From positions 1 to 6,316 of the forward strand of contig CAITQY010000610.1 in the NCBI GenBank assembly GCA_903894655.1: a DNA stretch of 6,316 nucleotides, given 5' to 3'. The DNA comes from an uncultured Gemmatimonadota bacterium (lineage in GTDB: Bacteria; Gemmatimonadota; Gemmatimonadetes; Gemmatimonadales; Gemmatimonadaceae). Made by a program: the position numbers and the translations under genes. Numbering within the stretch: the stretch's first letter is position 1; each line of letters begins with the position of its first letter. Positions 1-6,271 of the stretch are shown piece by piece. The notes beneath the pieces were generated by a model. The model ran no database searches. It had not been told where the DNA came from and was given only the letters and a program-made list of their open reading frames with translations.

Positions 1-1119
1 CAGCATGGTGGTCGGCACCAGCGGATTGATCCACAAGCGTTGATAGTCATCGCCGCCCGGCGCGCCGCGGAACGCCGTCCACGTTACACCGGCATCGGTG
101 CTCTTCCACGCCACCACGTTCATCGAGTACAGCGTGTTCGGATCACGCGGGTCTACGGTCACCGCCGCGAAGTCGTCGCCACGTCCGAAGATGCGATTGT
201 CCGTCGTGGTGCGCGTCCAGGTCGCACCGGCGTCGTCGCTGCGATACAGGCCGCTCTTGGCACCGGCCGTGGCGGTGACGTAGAGGCGCCGCGGGTTGCT
301 GGGGCTGATGCCGATCCCAAGGCGGCCGAGTCCATCGGCGGTGGTTGGCAGTCCGCCTGCCAGCTGGGTCCAGGTCGCGCCGCCATCGGTGCTCTTGAAC
401 AGGCCGGAGTTGGCGCCGCTCCATGCCGCGTTCTCCCATGGCCCCTGCCGCGCCTCCCAGAGCACCGCGTACACGGTGTTGGGGTCGTTCGGCGAGAGCA
501 CCACGTCCGCCCCACCCGTATTCTCGTCCTTGAACAGCACGCGCTCGAACGACTGCCCGCCGTTCAGCGAGCGAAAAATGCCGCGTTCGGCGTTCGGTCC
601 GTACGGATGTCCCAGCACCGCCACGAACAGCCGCTCGGGGTTGGTGGGATCGATCGCGATGCGCGGAATCTGCTGCCCGTCACGGAGCCCCAGATGCGTC
701 CAGGAGCGACCGGCGTCGTTCGACCGATACATACCATTGCCGGTGCTCAGATCGGGGCGCTGCAGCCCTTCTCCGCTGCCCACGTACAGGATGTTCGGAT
801 TGGACGGCGCCACTTCCACCGCGCCCACCGATCCGGTGTGCTGCGCATCGAAGATCGGATTCCACGTGCGGCCGGCGTCGTTGGTCTTCCACACGCCGCC
901 GTTGGTGGCCGCCATGTAGAACACGTTCGGCTGTGACGGCACGCCCACCGCACTCTTCGTGCGGCCGGCGCGGAACGGACCGATGTGCCGCCAGCGCGGC
1001 CCCTGCACCGCACCGCTCGGGAAGGTGGCCTGGGCGGCCACATTGCACGGGGCCACGAGCACGGAGAGCGCAGCAACCGCCGCGATGGCGGGAAGAACGA
1101 GGCGAAGCGATCGGATCAC
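1..1119 (-). CDS. Secreted BNR/VPS10-like beta-propeller protein, N-terminal part (runs off left edge)
   Basis: The frame is open from a GTG at 1119 to the window edge, giving 373 residues and no stop. No ATG precedes the mature region, and the GTG start yields a typical Sec signal peptide: Arg at 3 and 6, a hydrophobic stretch over about 7-24, and a probable signal peptidase I cut near VAA|QA (29/30). Cys25 follows Pro, so this is not a lipobox. The mature protein begins with a WRHIGPFRAGR segment (43-53) like exported BNR/VPS10-sortilin-like proteins annotated in Gemmatimonadota. Asp-box motifs (S/T-x-D-x-G-x-T/S-W) begin at residues 79, 133, 243, 294 and 340, with a degenerate one at 184 (SLNGGQSF). 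The 46-59-residue spacing fits propeller blades. Such proteins are often labelled 'glycosyl hydrolase', but Asp boxes are structural and no catalytic residues can be assigned. Relatives are usually much longer, so most of the gene lies beyond position 1. The exact function is unknown. It is transcribed divergently from the DinB-like gene. Confidence 0.88.
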   Translation of the reverse strand, partial: MIRSLRLVLPAIAAVAALSVLVAPCNVAAQATFPSGAVQGPRWRHIGPFRAGRTKSAVGVPSQPNVFYMAATNGGVWKTNDAGRTWNPIFDAQHTGSVGAVEVAPSNPNILYVGSGEGLQRPDLSTGNGMYRSNDAGRSWTHLGLRDGQQIPRIAIDPTNPERLFVAVLGHPYGPNAERGIFRSLNGGQSFERVLFKDENTGGADVVLSPNDPNTVYAVLWEARQGPWENAAWSGANSGLFKSTDGGATWTQLAGGLPTTADGLGRLGIGISPSNPRRLYVTATAGAKSGLYRSDDAGATWTRTTTDNRIFGRGDDFAAVTVDPRDPNTLYSMNVVAWKSTDAGVTWTAFRGAPGGDDYQRLWINPLVPTTML

Positions 1120-1308
1120 GGGGATACCCGGAAGGTCAGCGAGAATTGATCGATATGCGGAAGCTACAGTCGCGGACGTCGGCCCGTATCCGCCAACCGA
1201 CCGCGCTGGACAACCGGGCCCGGACAGTGCAGCCTTCCGCCCTTAGCGCCACCCGCAGCACACCCACCAAGACCCGTCGCGGGCATCACGTCACCTCCGG
1301 AGCAACCG
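1120..1308. other. Divergent intergenic region
   Basis: This 189-bp stretch separates the divergent BNR and DinB-like genes and must hold both promoters. It contains a 10-bp perfect palindrome, CCGGGCCCGG, at 1214-1223, immediately next to the candidate -35 box of the minus-strand gene. No convincing -35/-10 pair for the plus-strand gene was found. The plus-strand gene has GGAG at 1299-1302, six bases before its ATG. No small ORF or RNA gene is supported here. Confidence 0.6.
1185..1213 (-). promoter_or_regulatory. Weak sigma70-like promoter candidate for the BNR protein gene
   Basis: On the minus strand TTGTCC (1208-1213) lies 17 bp upstream of GATACG (1185-1190), about 65 bp before the GTG start at 1119. 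The -35 box matches TTGACA at four of six positions, but the -10 box matches TATAAT at only three. Spacing and position are plausible; the sequence match alone is weak. Confidence 0.22.
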
Positions 1309-1812
1309 ATGGTCCTGACCAAGGCCGAACTCATTGGCGCATTGCAGCATGAATCGAACATCCTCCTGCACCTTGCCGGTAAGGTCGATCGTGCGCAGCT
1401 CGACTACCGTCCCACCGCCCGCCAGCGCTCCACGATGGAGTTGCTGCGCTACCTCTCCCTCATGGGGCCGCAGCTCACCAAAGCCTGCGTCGCCGGCACC
1501 TTCGACACGGCGGCGTATGGCGCGGCCAACGAGGCGGCCAAGGCGCACGATCTTGACGCCCTCATGACGGAGATCGCCACGCACTCGGCCACCTATGCCG
1601 CGCTGCTCGCGGAGGTGTCCGACGACGACCTGCGCACCACGATCAGCCTGTTCGGTAACGAAGGCAGCCGCGGTGCGAAGATCGTGAGCATGGTGTTGTC
1701 CGGCAGCGCGGCGTATCGCACGCAGCTGTTCTGCTACCTGAAGAGCTGTGGCCGTGAAGAGCTGGGGACGTCCAACCTCTGGTCGGGAATGGACGCCCCA
1801 ACACCGGCCTGA
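1309..1812 (+). CDS. DinB-like helical-bundle protein, apparently lacking metal ligands
   Basis: This 167-residue protein matches the length and helical pattern of the DinB/YfiT-like superfamily: an N-terminal helix, the turn LDYRPTARQRSTMELLRYLS (31-50) resembling the family's 'p.....s..e.l.Hl' segment, and a final AYRTQLFCYLKSCG (135-148) resembling the family's 'H..H R.QL..YL...G' helix. The family is an antiparallel four-helix bundle that normally binds a divalent metal with three His; some members are thiol-dependent transferases in bacillithiol or mycothiol organisms. Here the His of the first motif is replaced (Leu46-Arg47-Tyr48-Leu49) and those of the last helix by Ala/Tyr (134-136), so a classical metal site seems absent. 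There is no signal peptide, so it should be cytoplasmic. The ATG at 1309 has GGAG six bases upstream. It is the only plus-strand gene, read alone and convergent with the HD gene. Family assignment is by pattern; the function is unknown. Confidence 0.8.
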   Translation: MVLTKAELIGALQHESNILLHLAGKVDRAQLDYRPTARQRSTMELLRYLSLMGPQLTKACVAGTFDTAAYGAANEAAKAHDLDALMTEIATHSATYAALLAEVSDDDLRTTISLFGNEGSRGAKIVSMVLSGSAAYRTQLFCYLKSCGREELGTSNLWSGMDAPTPA

Positions 1813-1825
1813 TCGCACGATGTGA

Positions 1826-1869
1826 GGCGGTGCGCTCAAAAGCATTCAGCCCGTTGTGCGCGCACCGCC
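1826..1869. terminator. Inverted repeat between convergent genes, possible bidirectional terminator
   Basis: GGCGGTGCGC (1826-1835) and GCGCACCGCC (1860-1869) are perfect reverse complements separated by 24 nt. The repeat begins 13 nt after the stop of the DinB-like gene and ends 8 nt before the last base of the HD gene, where a shared terminator would be expected. Neither strand has a T-run after the stem, so a canonical intrinsic terminator is not shown. It may instead stabilise the 3' ends or act with Rho. Confidence 0.42.
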
Positions 1870-1877
1870 GCGCCGCG

Positions 1878-2417
1878 CTACGCCCAGCGGCGGCGCACAG
1901 AGTCCGCTGGCGTCATCCCCCACGACGCCAGCACCTCGGTGGGCACGTGAGCGGCGACCGCCCGGTTGTGCGCCCATGGGAGCAGTTCGCGCGCCATGTC
2001 CGTGCACAGCAGCTCCGGGTTCGGCACGATGCCGACACGACCGAGATCGAGCCGGTCGGCATCCCAGCACGCCAGTAACGTAGGATCGCCCGTGGTATGC
2101 CCGTCGGTGTGCAGCGCGCACGCCTCGTACAGCACGTCGAAGCGGGCGTCGTCGAGATGTACCAGCGTGCCGCGCAACGCGCGCGCCAGATCGCCGCCGC
2201 GCACGCCGTGCCCGGGGTCGACATCTTCGTTCACCCGACGGGCGTCGTGGAACAACGCGAACAGCCGCACCACGTCGGCGTCTCCGCCATTCGCGGCCGC
2301 CACCCGCACGCCGTTCTCCAGCACACGCGCCCAATGCACGACGCCGTGATCGCCGTGCAAGGGCAACGCGTAGCCGCGAAGAATCTCCCGCAGAATCAGC
2401 GCGTGATCATGCGTCAT
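1878..2417 (-). CDS. HD-domain metal-dependent phosphohydrolase-like protein
   Basis: Starting at the ATG at 2417 this is a 179-residue soluble protein with an HD-superfamily pattern. His24 and His28 lie in LHGDHGVVHWARV, the HD pair is His57-Asp58 in LFALFHDARR, a further His is at 103 (ALHTDGH), and the distal acid is Asp119 or Asp121 in CWDADRLDLGR. HD enzymes use these residues to bind metal and hydrolyse phosphoesters or nucleotides; the substrate cannot be read from sequence. The frame stays open up to 2510, but the extra 31 residues are Arg/Trp-rich, overlap the upstream gene and do not look like protein, so I prefer 2417. That start lies 10 nt past the stop of the alpha/beta hydrolase gene and has no clear Shine-Dalgarno, suggesting translational coupling in one operon. 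It ends just short of the convergent DinB-like gene. Confidence 0.85.
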   Translation of the reverse strand: MTHDHALILREILRGYALPLHGDHGVVHWARVLENGVRVAAANGGDADVVRLFALFHDARRVNEDVDPGHGVRGGDLARALRGTLVHLDDARFDVLYEACALHTDGHTTGDPTLLACWDADRLDLGRVGIVPNPELLCTDMARELLPWAHNRAVAAHVPTEVLASWGMTPADSVRRRWA

Positions 2418-2427
2418 GCGCGCATCG

Positions 2428-3438
2428 CTACGGGGCTCGCTTTTCCACGTCCGCCAGGAATGCGCGCACGGCGGCGATGTATTCCACCGGCTTCTCACGC
2501 ATCGCCGCATGCGCGCCGCCCGGAATCACCACCAGCCGTGCGTCACGCATCGTTTTCCTGAACTCCTCAAGCGTGGTCGGACGCGCTTCGTCGAATTCGC
2601 CGGCGATGAACAGCGACGGCGCCGTGATCTCGTCCATGTCGGACGCGCGTGTCCACGATTTCAGCGAGCCGTTCGACAGGAACTCCGTCGGCCCCCACAT
2701 CTGCCGATAGATCGTGTCGTTCGACGTCACGCCGACACAGCGCGCGATCGGCGCCGCCGGCAGCCGCTGCACATGGCGCGCGTAAAAGGAATCGGTGGCC
2801 GCGGCGTACGCCGCCGAGCTCAGCGTGCCGGCTTTCTCGTTCTCGTCGAGCACGTTCTGAATCGACTCCGGCAGCTGCTCACGCAAACTGTCGGCATCCG
2901 CGATCCAGCGCGGCGTCGAGATGAGCGGGCTACTGAAGATCACCGACGTCACACCCGTGGGTTTCGTGGCAATCATGTACTCCGCCGCCAGGGCCCCGCC
3001 CCACGAATGTCCAAGCAGGTGCACGGTGTCGAGCTTGAGTGCGCGGCGTACGGCGTCCACTTCCTGCACGAAACGCGGGAAGTTCCACAGCGACGTATCA
3101 GTGGGATGCTCCGAACGCCCTGAGCCAAGCTGATCGTAGAAGATCACGGGTCGCTCGTTGGCGAGCGGGGCCAGCACTTCGAAGCGGCACGAGGTGCCAC
3201 CGGGGCCGCCATGCATCGCCAGCAACGGTACACCGGGACCGTTCCCGATCTTGCGGTACCACACCTTGCCGCCGGGCACATCGATCATGCCCTCTTCCGA
3301 GGGGAACGTGTCGGTCGTCGCCGCAACGACCGTGCTGTCGGCGACGGTATCAGCCTTCGGCGAGCAGGCCGCGAGTGAGCACGCGACCGCAATGACGTTC
3401 GCGGCAACGACGCGCGAGGCGAAACGGGATGAGATCAT
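2428..3438 (-). CDS. Alpha/beta hydrolase lipoprotein, proline iminopeptidase-like (peptidase family S33)
   Basis: The 336-residue product begins with a basic N-terminus, a hydrophobic stretch and the lipobox L22-A-A-C25, so it is probably lipid-anchored in the envelope. The linker over about 26-45 is rich in Thr, Ala, Val and Asp. The fold is alpha/beta hydrolase: oxyanion-hole segment HGGPGG (76-81), strand and turn YDQLGSGRS (101-109), nucleophile elbow GHSWGG with Ser145, acid Asp283 in AGEFDEARP, and His310 in GGAHAAM. HGGPGG, DQLGSGRS and MWGPTEF (247-253) are characteristic of proline iminopeptidases and relatives that release N-terminal proline or hydrolyse amides and esters. The triad is complete, so it should be active. 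Most family members are cytoplasmic; this one appears exported, which suggests action on external peptides or esters. The ATG at 3438 has no obvious Shine-Dalgarno but gives the signal peptide. The HD gene follows 10 nt downstream, and the LVIVD gene ends 72 bp upstream. Confidence 0.92.
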   Translation of the reverse strand: MISSRFASRVVAANVIAVACSLAACSPKADTVADSTVVAATTDTFPSEEGMIDVPGGKVWYRKIGNGPGVPLLAMHGGPGGTSCRFEVLAPLANERPVIFYDQLGSGRSEHPTDTSLWNFPRFVQEVDAVRRALKLDTVHLLGHSWGGALAAEYMIATKPTGVTSVIFSSPLISTPRWIADADSLREQLPESIQNVLDENEKAGTLSSAAYAAATDSFYARHVQRLPAAPIARCVGVTSNDTIYRQMWGPTEFLSNGSLKSWTRASDMDEITAPSLFIAGEFDEARPTTLEEFRKTMRDARLVVIPGGAHAAMREKPVEYIAAVRAFLADVEKRAP

Positions 3439-3455
3439 CGGTCAATGATGCGACA

Positions 3456-3488
3456 ATGGCCGCCACTTGTCGAGCAGGTGACGGCCAT
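3456..3488. promoter_or_regulatory. Imperfect dyad between the LVIVD and hydrolase genes
   Basis: ATGGCCG (3456-3462) pairs perfectly with CGGCCAT (3482-3488). After one mismatch the arms continue as CACTTG (3464-3469) and CAGGTG (3475-3480), which match except for one position, leaving a 5-nt loop. The 33-bp structure fills much of the 72-bp gap between two minus-strand genes. No T-run follows on the minus strand, so it is not a textbook terminator. It could be an operator, an attenuator, or a structure separating expression of the two genes. Confidence 0.45.
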
Positions 3489-3510
3489 CGTGTTCCCGCA
3501 CAGTGCGCCG

Positions 3511-5469
3511 TTACATCGCCAGCGCTTGCAGATCCTGCAGCGCCTTCTTCAGGAGGTCGACTTTGGCCGGATCGCAGCTCCGGCTTCCCTCGACATCCGT
3601 TACCAGCGCGGCGAGCGCCGCGTTACGCGCTCCGCCGGTCGCCTTCTCGGCACCCGCGATCTTTGCGCGAATGTCACCGATCTTGGCCGGCGCGACGCAT
3701 CCCTTACGCTCCAGCTGATCCGTGTACGCCTTCGCCAGCGCAAAGCTGGGCGGCCACGAAATCTTCGGCTGTCCCTGCGCGTTCAGATAGTCCCACTTCA
3801 CCGTGTTGGCGGCATCGATCTCGTTCTGCGAGATAAACTCGCTCGGCACCAACTGCGCCACGTCCATCCCGCGCGCAATCTCCGAGCTCACGATGTTGCC
3901 GTTATACCAATACACCGACCACGAACCGCCCATCTCCATGCGCGTACTGTCCACCGGACCACGGTCAAAGCTGGCGATTTCCTTCGGGTGTGCCCCATCG
4001 GTCCAGTCGAACACCGAGATGCCGCCCTGATACCACGACTGCACCATCACGTCGCGCCCCGGGATCGGAATCAGCGAGCCGTTGTGCGCCACGCAGTTTT
4101 CGTTCGTGGTCTGGTACGTGGGAATCTTGTAGTAGCTCTGGAACACGAGCTTCTTGTTCACGATCGAGAAGATCGCGTTGGCGCCCCACTCCGGCTTGTC
4201 CAGCGGACGGCACTTCGGCGATCCACCACCGCCCCACTCGTCCGAGAACAGCAGCTTCGTACCATCGTTGTTGAACGTGGCCGAATGCCAGTACGCGAAG
4301 TTCGAGTCGGCCGCCGCATCGAGGCGCACCGGTGCCACCGGGTTGCTGATGTCCAGCAGAATGCCGTGGCCTTCACAGGCGCCACCGGCCAGACCGAGCG
4401 CCGGGTACACGGTGATGTCATGGCACTGCGACCCTTCGCTTACCGTCGTCGCGACGGCCGGCGGCTTGTCCATGCCTTGCGCCGCCAGCATGCGCGTCAC
4501 GAGCGCAGTCACCACCGGCCGCGCCGCAGCCGTATCAGCCGCCGTGGCGGTGGTCGCCCCACGCGCCTTGACGATGCTGTCGAGCACCGGCTTCACGAAC
4601 TGATTCGGCAGCACCATTTCTTCGTTCATCGCCGGGATCATGATCGTAAACGCGCCCTTAGCCTTGGCCGCGTCCATCTCCGCCTTGTCGGCCGGCGACG
4701 CCCCGTGACTCACCGCCGCCCCAAGACCGGCAAAAATGTTGGCGCGCCCCACCACCGCTGCCGCGGCCGGATTCGCGAGCGGCACCTTGATGATTTCAAT
4801 GCGCAACCGCGACGAATTCGCGTCACCACTGGGCGCGGCCACACACTCGGCCAACTCGCCAGCCGGACGGATGCCCGACGATCCCGACACGTAGATGTAC
4901 ACGTTGTCTTTGTCCTTCGGATCTTCCAGCACCGTGTGCGTGTGCGAACCCCGGCACGTCTGCACGTTGGCCACCAGCTTCGGCTCACGGATGTTGGTGA
5001 TGTCGAAGATGCGCACGCCGCGCACGCGATCCTTGCTCACCACATCCTTCACGCCGCCCGGCTTGCAGTCCACCAGGCCATTCATCGCTTCAGCCGACAT
5101 AAACATGAGATTCTTGTATACGCTCACATCGTTCTGCGACGCGGGGCATTCGTAGGCCACCACAAGCTTCGGCGCCGACGGATTGCTGATATCCCACACC
5201 ACTGGGCCATTGTAATTGCCCTGAATGACGTAGTTACCAGTAAACGCCAGGTCAGAGTTGGTCTCGCCGAGGAACCCCTTGGGCGACACGGCCTTGGCCA
5301 CGACCTTCAGGTTCGAGGTGTACTCGGCTGCGTCGAAGAGACCGGCCTTGAGTCTGTTGCGGGGGTCACTGGCGGGCGATGGCGCCGTGACCGGCTTTCG
5401 CGGTGCGCAGGCGGCAAAGGCGGTGGCGGCAGCAACGGCCAGCACAGCGCGTATTGGAAGAGCGTGCAT
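3511..5469 (-). CDS. LVIVD-repeat beta-propeller lipoprotein
   Basis: This 652-residue protein starts with a short signal peptide and a lipobox-like FAAC (Cys21; Phe at -3 is less common), so it is probably an envelope lipoprotein. A Pro/Ala linker follows. LVIVD-type repeats, 'v.D.snp..P.lv', occur at 90-106 (VVWDISNPSAPKLVVAY), 152-169 (VRIFDITNIREPKLVANV), 370-384 (ILLDISNPVAPVRLD) and 484-501 (ISVFDWTDGAHPKEIASF), consistent with a beta-propeller. An Ala/Lys-rich stretch at about 245-345 interrupts the repeats. His-bearing strands recur (SHTHT 175-179, CHDIT 349-353, YWHSA 393-397, CVAHN 459-463), and ten Cys follow the lipidated one. The C-terminal 60 residues are helical, with Cys591 and Cys632. 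LVIVD proteins are common in exported proteomes but have no general function, and no enzyme activity can be assigned. The ATG at 5469 lacks a clear Shine-Dalgarno but is the furthest upstream start in frame. The hydrolase gene lies 72 bp downstream. Confidence 0.88.
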   Translation of the reverse strand: MHALPIRAVLAVAAATAFAACAPRKPVTAPSPASDPRNRLKAGLFDAAEYTSNLKVVAKAVSPKGFLGETNSDLAFTGNYVIQGNYNGPVVWDISNPSAPKLVVAYECPASQNDVSVYKNLMFMSAEAMNGLVDCKPGGVKDVVSKDRVRGVRIFDITNIREPKLVANVQTCRGSHTHTVLEDPKDKDNVYIYVSGSSGIRPAGELAECVAAPSGDANSSRLRIEIIKVPLANPAAAAVVGRANIFAGLGAAVSHGASPADKAEMDAAKAKGAFTIMIPAMNEEMVLPNQFVKPVLDSIVKARGATTATAADTAAARPVVTALVTRMLAAQGMDKPPAVATTVSEGSQCHDITVYPALGLAGGACEGHGILLDISNPVAPVRLDAAADSNFAYWHSATFNNDGTKLLFSDEWGGGGSPKCRPLDKPEWGANAIFSIVNKKLVFQSYYKIPTYQTTNENCVAHNGSLIPIPGRDVMVQSWYQGGISVFDWTDGAHPKEIASFDRGPVDSTRMEMGGSWSVYWYNGNIVSSEIARGMDVAQLVPSEFISQNEIDAANTVKWDYLNAQGQPKISWPPSFALAKAYTDQLERKGCVAPAKIGDIRAKIAGAEKATGGARNAALAALVTDVEGSRSCDPAKVDLLKKALQDLQALAM

Positions 5470-5504
5470 TCGGATTCGCGGGGGACGGGAGGTGAGGGCA
5501 TGTG

Positions 5505-5535
5505 GCTCGGCGACAGCGAGAGTCTATCGCCGAGC
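5505..5535. promoter_or_regulatory. Hairpin upstream of the LVIVD gene
   Basis: GCTCGGCGA (5505-5513) and TCGCCGAGC (5527-5535) form a perfect 9-bp stem with a 13-nt loop. It lies 35 bp upstream of the LVIVD start and about 90 bp past the stop of the VOC gene. It could be a 5'-leader structure of the LVIVD mRNA, a factor-binding dyad, or a terminator-like stem for the VOC transcript, although no T-run follows it on the minus strand. Confidence 0.4.
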
Positions 5536-5550
5536 GCGCTATTCATCGGG

Positions 5551-5577
5551 ACTGTACGGACTGTACGGACCGTACGG
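5551..5577. repeat. Three tandem 9-bp repeats (ACTGTACGG type)
   Basis: ACTGTACGG at 5551-5559 is repeated exactly at 5560-5568 and, with one change (ACCGTACGG), at 5569-5577. The third copy contains the 8-bp palindrome CCGTACGG (5570-5577). The array lies in the 156-bp gap between the VOC and LVIVD genes, 82 bp upstream of the LVIVD start, a plausible place for an operator array. A slippage-generated microsatellite is the alternative. Confidence 0.6.
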
Positions 5578-5625
5578 CGTGGTGGGGTGACTCGTTTCGC
5601 CGACGCCGCTGCCAGTGACGGCTCG

Positions 5626-6174
5626 TTACTCCAGCCGATCCCGCGTTGCGATCAACTGCTCGATCGCGTCGGCCACATGACTCGCGTCGATGTGATGATC
5701 GCCTCTGGCAATCCGCAGGCGGTAGGCGGCAATCAGCACATCGGCATCCCGGAATCCGCTGGGCGCCTCAAACTTATAGCAGGCGAGCTCAACCTTCAGA
5801 CCATTGGGATCGCGAAGATAGATGGAGTCCATGAAGCCGCGATCGCGCTGCGTGAACGAGATACCACGCTGTTCGAGTCGTGCCGGCGCCTGCTGAAACG
5901 TGGCCCGTGACACATTGAAGGCGATGTGCTCCACACAACCTGCCTCGCGCGGCGCCGCACGGCCCGCATCGGGGTGCGAATCGTTGGTAAAGACGGTCAG
6001 CAGTCGCCCGTCGCCCGGATCGAAATACAGGTGGTTCTCCGACTCGAGCCCCAGATTGGGCTGCTCGAAGATGAACGGCATGCCGAGTACGCCCTGCCAG
6101 AAGTCGATGGCGGACTGTCGCGTGGAACCGACGAGGGTGATGTGGTGGACACCCTGCACTTGAATACGCTGCAT
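5626..6174 (-). CDS. VOC-superfamily metalloprotein (glyoxalase / extradiol dioxygenase-like)
   Basis: From the ATG at 6174 the product has 182 residues and no signal peptide, so it should be cytoplasmic. It shows paired beta-alpha-beta-beta-beta modules of the vicinal oxygen chelate fold: GVHHITLVG (8-16), then FWQGVLGMPF (25-34), then the second module VEHIAFNVS (81-89) and the closing YLRDPNGLKVELACYKF (119-135). The expected metal ligands are His11 (possibly His10), His83 and Glu129, the His-His-Glu set of VOC enzymes, so an active metal site is likely. Family reactions include ring-cleaving dioxygenation, glyoxalase isomerisation and thiol transfer; the substrate cannot be told. The C-terminal 45 residues form a helical extension. 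The frame extends to a GTG at 6216, but the ATG at 6174 has GGAG five bases upstream and starts just before the first fold strand, so it is preferred. Confidence 0.9.
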   Translation of the reverse strand: MQRIQVQGVHHITLVGSTRQSAIDFWQGVLGMPFIFEQPNLGLESENHLYFDPGDGRLLTVFTNDSHPDAGRAAPREAGCVEHIAFNVSRATFQQAPARLEQRGISFTQRDRGFMDSIYLRDPNGLKVELACYKFEAPSGFRDADVLIAAYRLRIARGDHHIDASHVADAIEQLIATRDRLE

Positions 6175-6179
6175 GACTA

Positions 6180-6183
6180 CTCC
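6180..6183 (-). promoter_or_regulatory. Shine-Dalgarno deciding the VOC gene start
   Basis: On the minus strand GGAG (6180-6183) sits five bases before the ATG at 6174. The alternative GTG at 6216 would add 14 residues rich in Ala and Gly before the fold begins. Confidence 0.65.
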
Positions 6184-6271
6184 ATCGGGAAGGCGTTCGG
6201 CCGCGCCCGCGACCACGCGGCGCCCAGCTTTTCATCAGTACTGCCCATTGAAGTGGCAATGCTCGTGTCGC

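Noticed and set aside
40..936. A 298-codon plus-strand frame, and a second over 296-919
   Set aside because: Both lie antisense to the BNR protein, whose Asp-box repeats and signal peptide establish the real coding strand.
933..1352. Plus-strand frames across 933-1361 suggesting a small gene in the divergent region
   Set aside because: They overlap both flanking genes, have Arg/Thr-rich low-information products, and lack ribosome binding sites.
2418..2510. Longer N-terminus for the HD protein (start at 2510)
   Set aside because: The extra residues overlap the end of the hydrolase gene in another frame and are Arg/Trp/Ser-rich shadow sequence; the ATG at 2417 fits operon spacing and the domain boundary.
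1846..2561. Several open frames on both strands over the HD gene
   Set aside because: Their translations are Arg/Ala-rich with no motifs, whereas the HD frame carries the ordered His/HD/Asp pattern.
3445..5910. An 821-codon open frame on the plus strand, opposite the LVIVD gene and part of the VOC gene
   Set aside because: Its product is rich in Arg and His without recognisable motifs, as expected for the reverse of a G+C-rich gene. The minus strand encodes clear protein families with signal peptides over the same bases.
6175..6216. GTG start at 6216 for the VOC protein
   Set aside because: The ATG at 6174 has a well-placed GGAG and begins right at the VOC fold.
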